Shown here: positions 42,999 to 51,438 of the stretch, piece after piece | How the letters are laid out: the number at the start of each line of letters is the position of its first letter | Numbering within the stretch: the first letter of the stretch is position 1 | From: an uncultured Oscillibacter sp. | GTDB lineage: Bacteria; Bacillota; Clostridia; Oscillospirales; Oscillospiraceae | Assembly (NCBI GenBank): GCA_910588175.1 | Contig: CAJUQQ010000004.1 | Span: forward strand, 1-64,000 | DNA length: 64,000 nt | Direction: 5' to 3' | The notes under the pieces: model-generated | The model's database searches: none | What the model saw: only the letters and a program-made list of their open reading frames with translations | What the model was told of the DNA's origin: nothing | Translations under genes and position numbers: made by a program

Positions 42999-44242
42999 AC
43001 TTTATCCGTCCGGATTCCCTTTTCCGCAAACGCGGCCAGCAGCCGGTCCATATCCCCGGGAATGGTGATGGGCTCACCGCAGGCGGCGATGGCGTTGGCC
43101 ACGTCCTTGAGGCCGTTGCCCGTCACCACGGAGACTATGGTGTCGTTTTTGCCGATTTTACCCGCCTCACAAAGCTTCTTCACCCCCGCCGTGCCGGTAA
43201 CCCCGGCGGGCTCGCCGAAGACGCCGCAGGTCCGCCCGAGAAGCTGCTGTGCGTCCATAATCTCCTGGTCCGTGACGTTCACCGTCAGTCCGTTGGACTC
43301 CCGGATGGCCATCAGGGCCTTGTCCGCGTTTCGGGGTACGCCCACGGCGATGGAGTCCGCCAGGGTGTTCTCCTCCATGGGCTCCCAGGGTGTGTCCGTC
43401 TCAATGGCCCGGTTCAGCGGGCAGCAGCCCGCCGCCTGGGCGGAGATGAGCCGGGGCAGGCGGCTGATGAAACCGATGGCGTACAGGTCTTTAAGCCCCT
43501 TCCACAGCCCCGCGATGGTGCAGCCGTCCCCCACGGAGATGGCAATATAATCCGGAACCTCCCAGTTCAGCTGCTCCATGATCTCCAGGGCCACGGTCTT
43601 CTTGCCCTCGGAGAGGTAGGGGTTGATGGCGGCGTTCCGGTTGTACCAGCCCCATCTGCCGATCGCGGCCTTGCTCAGCTCAAAGGTCTCCTCATAGCTG
43701 CCCTGCACGGAAATCACCGTGGCTCCGAAGGTCATCAGCTGGGCCACCTTTCCCTTGGGGGCCCGGGAGGGCACAAAAATGTAGGTGGACAGCCCCGCCG
43801 CCGCCGCGTTTCCCGCGAGAGACGAGGCGGCGTTGCCGGTGGAGGAGCAGGCGATCACCTTTGCCCCCGCCTCCCGGGCCTTGGCCACGGCCATGGCGCT
43901 GGCCCGGTCCTTTAAGGAGGCGGTAGGATTCTGTCCGTCGTCCTTTACAAACAGGCGGCCCAAGCCCAGCCGCTCCGCCAGCCGGGGCTCCTCATAGAGG
44001 GGGGACCAGCCCACCCGGAGGGGCGTGGGGGCGGTGTCCTCCTCAATGGGCAGCAGCTCCCGGTAGCGCCACATCGACCGCTCCGCCCGGTTTGCCAGGG
44101 TTTTCTTCGTCAGCCGGGATTTGATATAGTCGTAATCATAGGTAATATCCAAAATGCCGCCGCACTCGCAGACGGTCAGGTCCGGCACGGCCTCGTAGGT
44201 TCTGCCGCAACGGACGCATTTGCCGTATGTTACATGTCGCAT
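42995..44242 (-). CDS. thrC: Threonine synthase
   Basis: A 415-residue PLP enzyme making threonine from O-phosphohomoserine. A short N-terminal zinc-ribbon-like part (CVRCGRTYEAVPDLTVCECGG) precedes the fold-type II core with Lys111 in NPTASLKDRAS, CSSTGNAASSLA (phosphate loop), SVGDGCTIAGLWKG and GEPAGVTGTAG. It is the longer Clostridia type. The start is set by homology; the frame is open to 44356. A consensus promoter lies at 44273-44301. Confidence 0.93.
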   Translation of the reverse strand: MRHVTYGKCVRCGRTYEAVPDLTVCECGGILDITYDYDYIKSRLTKKTLANRAERSMWRYRELLPIEEDTAPTPLRVGWSPLYEEPRLAERLGLGRLFVKDDGQNPTASLKDRASAMAVAKAREAGAKVIACSSTGNAASSLAGNAAAAGLSTYIFVPSRAPKGKVAQLMTFGATVISVQGSYEETFELSKAAIGRWGWYNRNAAINPYLSEGKKTVALEIMEQLNWEVPDYIAISVGDGCTIAGLWKGLKDLYAIGFISRLPRLISAQAAGCCPLNRAIETDTPWEPMEENTLADSIAVGVPRNADKALMAIRESNGLTVNVTDQEIMDAQQLLGRTCGVFGEPAGVTGTAGVKKLCEAGKIGKNDTIVSVVTGNGLKDVANAIAACGEPITIPGDMDRLLAAFAEKGIRTDKV

Positions 44243-44272
44243 GATCCTGCTCCTCTCCTTGTGGATGGCTCC

Positions 44273-44301
44273 ATCATAGCAAATCAGCCGGTCCTTGTCA
44301 A
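44273..44301 (-). promoter_or_regulatory. Sigma-A promoter of thrC
   Basis: On the minus strand TTGACA (44301-44296), 17 bases, TATGAT (44278-44273), 31 bases from the thrC ATG. Confidence 0.85.
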
Positions 44302-44340
44302 ACGAAAAGACTGCCCCGGGGCCGCCGCCGGGCGGCGTCG

Positions 44341-44369
44341 TTGCAAAGGATGTCAAAGGGTGGTATAAT
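44341..44369 (+). promoter_or_regulatory. Sigma-A promoter of the DHH phosphoesterase gene
   Basis: TTGCAA (44341-44346), 17 bases, TATAAT (44364-44369). Back-to-back with the thrC promoter. Confidence 0.8.
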
Positions 44370-44424
44370 GGGGTTTCCAGACCGGCGGAACCGGGCTGAA
44401 CTTCGGAAAGGGAGCTTCCACGTG

Positions 44425-45405
44425 ATGAACAGATTAAACGACCTCCTCCCGCTGTGCCGGGGACACCGCGTGTACATCCAGACCCACAATTTCCCGGACC
44501 CGGACGCGATTGCCTCGGCCTTTGGGCTTCAAAAGCTGCTGGCCGTTTACGGCGTGGAGGCTACCCTCTGCTACGACGGGAAAATCGACCGGCTGGGCGC
44601 CTCCAAAATGCTGGACACCTTTCATATTCAAATGTTCCCCTACGCGGACCTGGCCGCGGACATGCGGGAAACGGACCGGATTATCTGCGTGGATACGCAG
44701 AAAAACGCGGGAAACGTGACGGATCTGACCGGCGACGAGGTGGCCTGCATCGACCATCACCCCACCTTCGTCCCGGTGGAGTACCGGTATCGGGACATCC
44801 GCAGAACCGGAGCCTGCGCCACGCTGATCGCGGAGTATTACGCCGCGTCGGGAAACATACCGGACAGCGACGCCGCCACAGCGCTGCTCTACGGAATCAA
44901 AATGGATACCCTGAACCTTACGCGGGGGGCCACCGCGCTGGACATCGAAATGCTGGGCTTCCTGTTTCCATACAGCGATCCGGATACGGAGGCTGGTCTG
45001 GAGCGGAACAACATGGAATTTGCCGACCTGAAAGCCTATGGGACGGCGATTCAAAACATTGAGCTCTACGACAAGACCGGTTTTTCCCGCGTCCCCTTCC
45101 CCTGCCCCGACGCCCTGATCGCCATCCTGTCGGATTTTATCCTCACCCTGATTGAGGTAGAGGTAGCCGTCGTGGCCTCCTTTCGGGAGGACGGCGTGAA
45201 GCTGTCCGTCCGCTCGGAGGACCCGAACGTCCACGCCGGGGACCTGCTGCACGAGGCGCTGCGGGACATCGGAAGCGGGGGCGGCCACGCCTTTATGGGC
45301 GGCGGCTTCATCGGCGCGGAGCGCCTGCCGGAGCTGGGAAACTACCCATGGGCCCGGATCCGGGAGCTGTTTTTAGCCGTTCTGGCAAAACACGGGCGGG
45401 CATAA
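44425..45405 (+). CDS. DHH/DHHA1 family phosphoesterase (NrnA-like)
   Basis: A 326-residue protein. The DHH domain has HNFPDPDAIASAFGLQKLL, ICVDTQKNAGNV and CIDHHPT; the C-terminal DHHA1 domain ends GSGGGHAFMGGGFIGAERLPELG. NrnA-type enzymes degrade nano-RNA and 3'-phosphoadenosine 5'-phosphate using Mn2+; other DHH proteins act on cyclic dinucleotides. GGGAG precedes ATG 44425; the frame is open to 44341. No neighbour points to one substrate. Confidence 0.88.
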   Translation: MNRLNDLLPLCRGHRVYIQTHNFPDPDAIASAFGLQKLLAVYGVEATLCYDGKIDRLGASKMLDTFHIQMFPYADLAADMRETDRIICVDTQKNAGNVTDLTGDEVACIDHHPTFVPVEYRYRDIRRTGACATLIAEYYAASGNIPDSDAATALLYGIKMDTLNLTRGATALDIEMLGFLFPYSDPDTEAGLERNNMEFADLKAYGTAIQNIELYDKTGFSRVPFPCPDALIAILSDFILTLIEVEVAVVASFREDGVKLSVRSEDPNVHAGDLLHEALRDIGSGGGHAFMGGGFIGAERLPELGNYPWARIRELFLAVLAKHGRA

Positions 45406-45558
45406 GGACGGCTTCAGCCGCAAGCGAAAAAACAGACAAAATCCAGGACCGCCGCCGCTGATTTTTGTTGCCTATCCTTCTTGACGATTTCAGCGGGGGA
45501 TGTTATCTTACCTTCATCCTACGTCACGTATATGGAAATAGAATCGAGGTCATTTCAT

Positions 45559-46821
45559 GTGGAAATTTTAACCAGTCTCTCCGCCGCCCTGATCGGCGGG
45601 CTGCTGCTGTCCCGTCCGGCCAAGCGGCTGTCTCTGCCCGCCGTCACCGCCTATCTGATAGCGGGCCTTCTCCTGGGCCCCTTCTGCATCGGCGCGCTGA
45701 ACATCGGCGGCCTGGGCTTCGCCTCCATGGAGGCGGTGGAGCGTATGAACATTCTCTCCCAGGTGGCCCTGGGCTTCATCGCATTCACCATCGGCAACGA
45801 ATTCCGGGTCAGCCAGCTGAAAGCCATGGGCCGCCAGGCCATTGTGGTGGGCATCCTCCAGGCGTCGGCCGCCACGGCCCTGGTGGATCTGGCGTTGATT
45901 CTGCTGCACCTGATCCGGCCGGAAATCATCTCCGTCTCCTCCGCCATCACCCTGGGGTCCATCGCCGCCGCCACCGCTCCCGCTGCCACGCTGATGGTGG
46001 TCCGGCAGTACAAGGCCGACGGCCCTATGACAAGGCTCCTGCTGATGGTGGTGGCCATTGACGACGCGGTGGGCCTGGTGCTGTTCTCCGCCTCCTTCGG
46101 CGTGGCCCAGGCGTTGGAGAGCGGGTCCGTCAGCGTGACCACGGTGCTGGTGGAGCCGGTGGTGGAAATCGTCCTCTCCTTGGGGCTGGGGGCGGCGGCC
46201 GGACTGGCGCTGTACTTTGTGGAGCAGTTCTTCCACTCCCGGAGCAAGCGCCTCTCCATCTCCATCGGCTTCGTACTGCTGACGGCGGGCCTGTCCATGA
46301 AGGAGTTTCAGGTGGGCGGCGTCCGCTGCGGCTTTTCCCTGCTGCTGGTGTGCATGATGACCGGGACCCTGTTCTGCAACATCTGCGGCTTCTCCGAGGA
46401 GCTGATGACCCGGGTGGACAGCTGGACGGCGCCCCTGTTCGTGCTGTTTTTCGTCCTCTCCGGGGCGGAACTGGACCTGTCGGTGCTGCGGAACCCCTCC
46501 GTGCTGCTGATTGGCGCCGTGTACATCCTCGTCCGCTCCCTGGGCAAGTACGCCGGTTCCTTCGGCAGCTGCGCCCTCACCGGCTGTGACCGGAATATCC
46601 AAAAATACCTGGGCATCACCCTGCTGCCCCAGGCCGGGGTGGCCCTGGGCATGGCCATCACCGCCCAGTCTCTTGCCGACGGCGCGGTGGTGCGGAGCGT
46701 GGTGCTGTTCTCCGTCCTGGTCTACGAGCTGGTGGGCCCGGCGCTGACCAAGCGGGCCCTGCTGGCCGCCGGGGAAATCCAGCCCGAGGGCCGGACCTCC
46801 GCCCGGGGGAAAACTGTTTGA
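45559..46821 (+). CDS. CPA2-type cation:proton antiporter (Kef-like)
   Basis: A 420-residue membrane protein of about twelve segments. Family features are LSLPAVTAYLIAGLLLGPF, ALGFIAFTIGNEF, TLGSIAAATAPAATLMVVRQYKADGPMTRLLLMVVAIDDAVGLVLFS (the ion-binding Asp pair in IDDA) and GITLLPQAGVALGMAI. There is no C-terminal TrkA domain. The open frame starts at 45481; GTG 45559 with GAGGT eight bases upstream and VEILTSLSAAL homology fits best. It exchanges K+ or Na+ for protons; the ion is not decided by sequence. Confidence 0.88.
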   Translation: MEILTSLSAALIGGLLLSRPAKRLSLPAVTAYLIAGLLLGPFCIGALNIGGLGFASMEAVERMNILSQVALGFIAFTIGNEFRVSQLKAMGRQAIVVGILQASAATALVDLALILLHLIRPEIISVSSAITLGSIAAATAPAATLMVVRQYKADGPMTRLLLMVVAIDDAVGLVLFSASFGVAQALESGSVSVTTVLVEPVVEIVLSLGLGAAAGLALYFVEQFFHSRSKRLSISIGFVLLTAGLSMKEFQVGGVRCGFSLLLVCMMTGTLFCNICGFSEELMTRVDSWTAPLFVLFFVLSGAELDLSVLRNPSVLLIGAVYILVRSLGKYAGSFGSCALTGCDRNIQKYLGITLLPQAGVALGMAITAQSLADGAVVRSVVLFSVLVYELVGPALTKRALLAAGEIQPEGRTSARGKTV

Positions 46822-46873
46822 GCCGGCGGAGCCGCGTCAAAAGTCCATTTTACGGAAAGGAAGGATACCCGAT

Positions 46874-47491
46874 ATGAACAAGAAAACCCTGCTCTCCCTG
46901 CTTCTGGGAGCCCTTCTGCTGCTGGCCCTGGCCGGGTGCGGCGGAAAGAAGGACTCCCAGCCGTCCCCGGAGGAATCCCAGACCTCCCAGAGCCCTTCCG
47001 CGGAGGAGCCGGAGGGCGCCGCCGCCCTGGGAAACCTGTCCTCCTTCACGGCAGGCACACTGGACGGAGGGACCTTCACCCAGGACGACATTGCCGCCAA
47101 GGACGTAACGGTCCTGAACTTCTGGGCTCTGACCTGCCCGCCCTGCATCGCGGAAATGCCGGAAATCGCGGCCTTTGAAAAAGCCCTGCCGGACAATGTG
47201 GCTATGGTTACCGTCTGCCTGGACGGCAGCGGAAATGAGGACGCCGCCAGGGCAGTCCTGGCGGAAGCGGGCTTCGAGGGCGTCACCCTCATCACGGCGG
47301 ACGGCAGTCTGCTGGAGCTGGCCGGAAACCTGATGTACACCCCCACCACCGTCCTCGCCGGCAGCGGCGGCACGCTGATGGGAGAGGCTATCATCGGCGG
47401 GCAGGCGGACCTGGCCGCCGTCTACCTGGAAGCGGTGAACCAAGCGCTGGCGGCGGACGGAAAGGATGAAATCAGCCTTGAAGACGCGTGA
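46874..47491 (+). CDS. TlpA/ResA-like thioredoxin lipoprotein
   Basis: A 205-residue lipoprotein. The lipobox is LLALAGC; a Ser/Glu/Pro-rich linker leads to a TlpA fold with the redox motif WALTCPPCIAEMPE (CPPC) and a cis-Pro loop around YTPTTVLAG. It would reduce or oxidise thiols on the outer face of the membrane. AAAGGAAGG precedes ATG. It overlaps the CD1871A-type gene by 26 bases, so the three genes 46874-48499 form one operon. Confidence 0.9.
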   Translation: MNKKTLLSLLLGALLLLALAGCGGKKDSQPSPEESQTSQSPSAEEPEGAAALGNLSSFTAGTLDGGTFTQDDIAAKDVTVLNFWALTCPPCIAEMPEIAAFEKALPDNVAMVTVCLDGSGNEDAARAVLAEAGFEGVTLITADGSLLELAGNLMYTPTTVLAGSGGTLMGEAIIGGQADLAAVYLEAVNQALAADGKDEISLEDA

Positions 47492-47630
47492 GAAAGCAAT
47501 CCCGGTCCTGCGGGCCGGAGGACTGGGGCTGGCGCTGCTTCTGATCGGGATTGGACTTTTCCGGCAGGAGCATCTGGAGGTCCTGCAAAAGGCGGTGCGC
47601 ATATGTCTCGAATGCATCGGCATCGGATGA
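47466..47630 (+). CDS. CD1871A-type CXXC membrane peptide
   Basis: A 54-residue protein. A basic start is followed by one membrane helix (AGGLGLALLLIGIGLF) and a conserved tail RQEHLEVLQKAVRICLECIGIG with a CxxC. This matches the small CD1871A family that accompanies TlpA and 4Fe-4S membrane proteins in Clostridia. GGAAAGG-type sequence lies upstream; the next gene's ATG overlaps its stop (ATGA). The CxxC next to the membrane suggests an electron or thiol relay; this is inference. Confidence 0.85.
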   Translation: MKSALKTREKAIPVLRAGGLGLALLLIGIGLFRQEHLEVLQKAVRICLECIGIG

Positions 47631-48499
47631 GGGGGAAGCTCTCCCGCCAGCGGGTGATTCAGCTGATTGCCGCCGCGCTGTTCAACGGCTACGCGGCGGG
47701 CTTTCGGAAGGGGAAAATTTTCACCGGCGGCAGCAAGGCGGTCTGCGTCCCCGTGCTGAACTGCTACTCCTGCCCTGGGGCCCTGGGGGCCTGTCCCATC
47801 GGAGCCCTGCAAACCACCCTGGGGGCCAAGCATCACTTTCCCTTCTATGTGCTGGGGCTGCTGACGCTCTTCGGCGTCGTCCTGGGCCGGGCGGTCTGCG
47901 GACTGCTGTGCCCCTTCGGCCTGATCCAAGACCTGCTGCATAAGGTCCCCGTCCCCAAGCGCACCGTCCCCCGGCGGCTGGACCGGCCCGCCCGGTATTT
48001 GAAATATGGAATTCTGGCGGTGCTGGTGATCCTGCTCCCGGCCTTTCTCGTAACGGACACCGGCATCGTTCCGCCCCTGTTCTGCCAGTATCTCTGCCCC
48101 GCCGGAACTCTGGGGGGCGGCGTTCCCCTGCTGCTGGCCGACCCGGCGCTCAGAAAGCTGGCCGGGGCGCTGTTTCGCTGGAAGGCCCTGGTGCTGGCGG
48201 TGATTCTGCTGGCCTCCACGACCATCCACCGCCCCTTCTGCAAGTACCTCTGCCCCCTGGGGGCCTTCTACGCCCTGTTCAACCGCTTCAGCTTTTTCCA
48301 GATGCGGCTGGACAATGACCGCTGCGTCCACTGCGGCGCTTGCGAGGCGGCCTGCCCCATGCAGGTGGAGGTGACGGGGGACATCAATGGCCCGGAGTGC
48401 ATCCGCTGCGGAAAGTGCCGGTCCGTCTGCCCCACCGGCGCGGTTTCCTCCGGATTCCCCCACGGCCCGCGCAGCGCGGAGAAGCGGAAGCGCGCCTGA
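47627..48499 (+). CDS. Membrane polyferredoxin (NapH/YccM-like 4Fe-4S protein)
   Basis: A 290-residue membrane protein with about five hydrophobic segments, several cysteine pairs facing the membrane (NCYSCPGALGACPIGALQ, CGLLCPFGLIQ, CQYLCPAGTL, CKYLCPLGAFY) and two 4Fe-4S ferredoxin motifs at the end (CVHCGACEAACP and CIRCGKCRSVCP). It moves electrons across or along the membrane, here presumably to the CxxC peptide and the TlpA lipoprotein. ATG 47627 overlaps the upstream stop; an alternative start is 47603. A strong terminator follows. Confidence 0.9.
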   Translation: MRGKLSRQRVIQLIAAALFNGYAAGFRKGKIFTGGSKAVCVPVLNCYSCPGALGACPIGALQTTLGAKHHFPFYVLGLLTLFGVVLGRAVCGLLCPFGLIQDLLHKVPVPKRTVPRRLDRPARYLKYGILAVLVILLPAFLVTDTGIVPPLFCQYLCPAGTLGGGVPLLLADPALRKLAGALFRWKALVLAVILLASTTIHRPFCKYLCPLGAFYALFNRFSFFQMRLDNDRCVHCGACEAACPMQVEVTGDINGPECIRCGKCRSVCPTGAVSSGFPHGPRSAEKRKRA

Positions 48500-48510
48500 T
48501 CCGCCGGCTC

Positions 48511-48546
48511 CATCCCGTCCCCGCTTTCGGGGACGGGATGTTTTTT
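48511..48546 (+). terminator. Intrinsic terminator of the redox operon
   Basis: CATCCCGTCCCCG / CGGGGACGGGATG, 4-base loop, followed by TTTTTT. Confidence 0.95.
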
Positions 48547-48552
48547 CCGCTC

Positions 48553-49503
48553 TCAGGCAAAGGTTATCACAGTTCCCGTCTTCCCCGCCAGGGCGTCGAT
48601 GGCCTTGTCCAGGGAGGTGATGATGGCTTTTTTGCCCGGATCACTGCGGACAAAGCGCATGGCGGCCTGGACCTTGGGCAGCATGCTGCCGGGGGCGAAG
48701 TGGCCCTCTTCCACATAGCGGGACGCCTCCGCCAGGGACATGCGGCTCAGGTCCTTCTGGTCCGGCTTGCCCCAGTGAATGGCCACCTTCTCCACCTCCG
48801 TCAGAATCATCAGCACACCGGCGTCTACCTGCTCCGCCAGCAGTTCCGCCGCGAAGTCCTTGTCAATGACCGCCGCCACGCCCTCCAGCTCGCCCCGGGG
48901 GGTCTCGATCACCGGAACGCCTCCGCCGCCGCAGGTGATGACGATGGTGTTGTCCCAGAGATCCCGGACCTGGCCGATCTCCACAATGCGCCGGGGCAGA
49001 GGCGAGGGCACCACCCGCCGCCAGCCCCGCCCGGCGTCCTCCTTCATCACATAGCCCTTCTCCCGCTGAAGGGCCTCCGCCTCCTCCCGGCTGTAGAAGG
49101 GTCCGATGGGCTTGCTGGGATTCTGGAAGGCGGGATCTCCCTCCTCCACCACCACCTGGGTAACCAGGCTTACCACAGGGACGTTCTTGTTCCGCTTCGC
49201 CAGGGCATAGCGCAAGGCCTGCTGAATGTGGTAGCCGATATACCCCTGGCTCATGGCCCCGCAGACATCAAAGGGCATGGCGGGCACCACATCCTTCGCC
49301 GTCTCGCTGGCCAGAAGGATGCGTCCCACCTGAGGCCCGTTTCCATGGACAATGGCCACCTCATAGCCCTCCGCGCTGAGCTCCGCGATGTGTTCACAGG
49401 TCTTCCGCACCACGCTGAGCTGTGCCTCGGCGGTGGACCCGCTGTCCTTGGATTGGAGGGCGTTTCCCCCCAGGGCAATGACTAATTTTTCCGCTTTTTC
49501 CAT
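48553..49503 (-). CDS. arcC: Carbamate kinase
   Basis: A 316-residue amino-acid-kinase-fold enzyme that makes ATP and carbamate from carbamoyl phosphate and ADP. It has VIALGGNAL at the start, VHGNGPQVG, MSQGYIGYHIQQAL, ITCGGGGVPVI, VIDKDFAAELLA and GSMLPKVQAAMRF. It stands alone; arcA and arcB are not nearby, so it could serve purine or agmatine fermentation rather than arginine deiminase. Convergent with the redox operon. Confidence 0.95.
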   Translation of the reverse strand: MEKAEKLVIALGGNALQSKDSGSTAEAQLSVVRKTCEHIAELSAEGYEVAIVHGNGPQVGRILLASETAKDVVPAMPFDVCGAMSQGYIGYHIQQALRYALAKRNKNVPVVSLVTQVVVEEGDPAFQNPSKPIGPFYSREEAEALQREKGYVMKEDAGRGWRRVVPSPLPRRIVEIGQVRDLWDNTIVITCGGGGVPVIETPRGELEGVAAVIDKDFAAELLAEQVDAGVLMILTEVEKVAIHWGKPDQKDLSRMSLAEASRYVEEGHFAPGSMLPKVQAAMRFVRSDPGKKAIITSLDKAIDALAGKTGTVITFA

Positions 49504-49609
49504 GCTTCGCTCCTATCACAACAGATTTCCGGTTTCAGGCATCTCGCCCGACGCTCAGTGTTCCACCTCCCCGCGTTTTTATGAATCCGCCGGAGGGACG
49601 GCATATTCA

Positions 49610-49639
49610 TTGACAGCCGGAATATGGTTGTGGTATCAT
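49610..49639 (+). promoter_or_regulatory. Sigma-A promoter of mntP
   Basis: TTGACA (49610-49615), 18 bases, TATCAT (49634-49639). No Mn2+-riboswitch (yybP-ykoY) structure was recognised in the 30-base leader. Confidence 0.75.
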
Positions 49640-49670
49640 CTAAAAACTACATATACAGGGAGGCTTCCCC

Positions 49671-50240
49671 ATGGATATTCTGGAACTGCTTCTCATCGCC
49701 GCCGGCCTTTCGATGGACGCCTTTGCCGTCTCTGTCTGCAAGGGCCTGTCCGTCCAGCGGCTACGGCCCCGGCACTACCTTCTCACCGGCGCCTGGTTCG
49801 GCGGCTTTCAGGCGTTGATGCCTTCCATCGGTTTTTTGCTGGGCTCCACCTTTGAACAGTATATCGTCTCCTTCGACCACTGGATCGCCTTTGTCCTCCT
49901 GGCCGTCATCGGCGGAAACATGGTCAAGGAGAGCTTTGACCAAGACGGGGAGTGCCACGACGATTCCTTTTCCGCCCGCACCATGTTCCTCCTGGCCGTG
50001 GCCACCAGCATCGACGCGCTGGCGGTGGGAGTCACCTTCGCCCTGCTGCCGGATGTACATATCCTCTCCGCCGTGTCCCTCATCGGCGCCACCACCTTCC
50101 TCCTCTCCGCCGCGGGGCTGAAGACGGGAAACGTCTTCGGCCTGCGGTACAAGGCCCGGGCGGAGCTGGCGGGAGGCGTGATTTTGATTCTCATGGGGCT
50201 GAAAATCCTGCTGGAGCATTTGGGCATTCTCGCGTTCTGA
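49671..50240 (+). CDS. mntP: Manganese efflux pump MntP
   Basis: A 189-residue protein with six membrane segments and the two conserved Asp motifs GLSMDAFAVSVCKG and ATSIDALAVGVTFA. Both are needed for Mn2+ export in the family. A cytosolic loop (KESFDQDGECHDDSF) is acidic. GGGAGG precedes ATG. It is flanked by its own promoter and terminator. Confidence 0.94.
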   Translation: MDILELLLIAAGLSMDAFAVSVCKGLSVQRLRPRHYLLTGAWFGGFQALMPSIGFLLGSTFEQYIVSFDHWIAFVLLAVIGGNMVKESFDQDGECHDDSFSARTMFLLAVATSIDALAVGVTFALLPDVHILSAVSLIGATTFLLSAAGLKTGNVFGLRYKARAELAGGVILILMGLKILLEHLGILAF

Positions 50241-50242
50241 AG

Positions 50243-50276
50243 AAAACGCCCGCGCCCGAGAGGGCGCGGGCGTTTT
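50243..50276. terminator. Bidirectional terminator between mntP and the DUF4397 gene
   Basis: AAAACGCCCGCGCCC-GAGA-GGGCGCGGGCGTTTT, perfect, with A and T runs at both ends, so it serves both convergent genes. Confidence 0.95.
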
Positions 50277-50279
50277 GCC

Positions 50280-51284
50280 TTACCGGTCCATTAAGATCAA
50301 GTTCTGAATGTTGTTCCGGTTGCTGCCGCTTTGGAGGAGATAGACGCTGTAAATCGCGTTGCTGGTCACGTCCAGGTACAGCGAGCCGAAGGTCTCGTGA
50401 GGCGGATAAACCCCCAGCCAGGCGGAGTCCATGGTCTCGATGTCCAGGCCGGAGGGCATGGGCGCCAGATTCGTGTCGGCGTAGAAGAACTGATAAGTTC
50501 CGGGCATGATGCGCTTGAAGGCGGGGACCTCCTTGAACCGCAGGTCCGCCCAAACCACCCGGCCGTCGCTCATGATCACGTCCATGGGACCGCTGTTGTA
50601 CGCCAGATTCCCGATGCGGAAGCTGGAATACCCGTTGGTGGGCGGGCAGCAGCTATCGGTGATCTGCATCAGGTCCAGGCCTCCGGCGGTGTTGATGATG
50701 GCGATGGTGGTGATTCCGTTGGACTGGAAGGGCATGGTTTTCTGGATGTAGACATAGCCGTCGGTCCCCGTGACCGTCACCGTCTGGTATCCGGCGTTGA
50801 CCTGGCCGTAGGTAGTGGCGGAGGCGTAGTTCAGCAGGTTTACAAACCGGCGGTTGCCGATGAACACGCGGAAGGCGGGATAGCCGTAGCCCGCGTTCAG
50901 GAAGCGGACCTTGGCGGCTCCGGGCCACACGCCGCCGATGACGCCGGGCAGGACGATGATGCCGCCGCAGCCGCCGCCGGGACAGGGCCAGACCTGATTG
51001 CCGCCGCCGGGGCCGGGGTAAACCGGTCCGCCCTCGCCGGGATTGGGCAGGGGAATCACGGGCTCCACCACGCCGCCGTCGGGGCCGGGATAGACCGGGC
51101 CGCCCTCGCCGGGGTTGGGCAGGGGAATCACGGGAATCTGGCCGGGATCCGTCACCCCGTTGTTCATGTTGCCGGGGTAGACGGGACCGCCCTCACCGGG
51201 ATTGGGCAGGGGGATAACAGCTTCCCCCATCCGGCCGGTCCGGGCGGTGGGAGAGGAAAATTGCCGCATCATATTCTGTTCCAT
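50280..51284 (-). CDS. DUF4397 domain protein with three repeated Pro/Gly motifs
   Basis: A 334-residue protein. Residues 1-115 hold three near-identical copies of VIPLPNPGEGGPVYPG separated by Gly/Pro-rich spacers, then GGNQVWPCPGGGCGGIIVLPGV. The rest is a DUF4397 domain with beta-sandwich strands (AKVRFLNAGYGYPAFRVFIGNRRFVNLLNYASATTYGQVNAGYQTVTVTG) and a repeat of it (SSFRIGNLAYNSGPMDVIMSDGRVVW). There is no signal peptide, which is odd for a domain usually found outside the cell; a spore-coat-like role after mother-cell synthesis would fit but is inference. Confidence 0.75.
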   Translation of the reverse strand: MEQNMMRQFSSPTARTGRMGEAVIPLPNPGEGGPVYPGNMNNGVTDPGQIPVIPLPNPGEGGPVYPGPDGGVVEPVIPLPNPGEGGPVYPGPGGGNQVWPCPGGGCGGIIVLPGVIGGVWPGAAKVRFLNAGYGYPAFRVFIGNRRFVNLLNYASATTYGQVNAGYQTVTVTGTDGYVYIQKTMPFQSNGITTIAIINTAGGLDLMQITDSCCPPTNGYSSFRIGNLAYNSGPMDVIMSDGRVVWADLRFKEVPAFKRIMPGTYQFFYADTNLAPMPSGLDIETMDSAWLGVYPPHETFGSLYLDVTSNAIYSVYLLQSGSNRNNIQNLILMDR

Positions 51285-51438
51285 ATATGCAGCCGGAAGC
51301 AGAGTTCCGGCGTCCTCCTTTCAATTGGGGCTATGACAGTCTATGCCAAAGCCTCCGCCCCGGTTCATGATGCAAGAATGATGGAAGGATGATACAGACT
51401 ATGGCCAAACAGGCATCTTGTCAAAGGACGTGATTTCC

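Noticed and set aside
46850..48463. 537-codon minus-strand frame
   Set aside because: Antisense to the TlpA lipoprotein and polyferredoxin genes; no ribosome site or domain.
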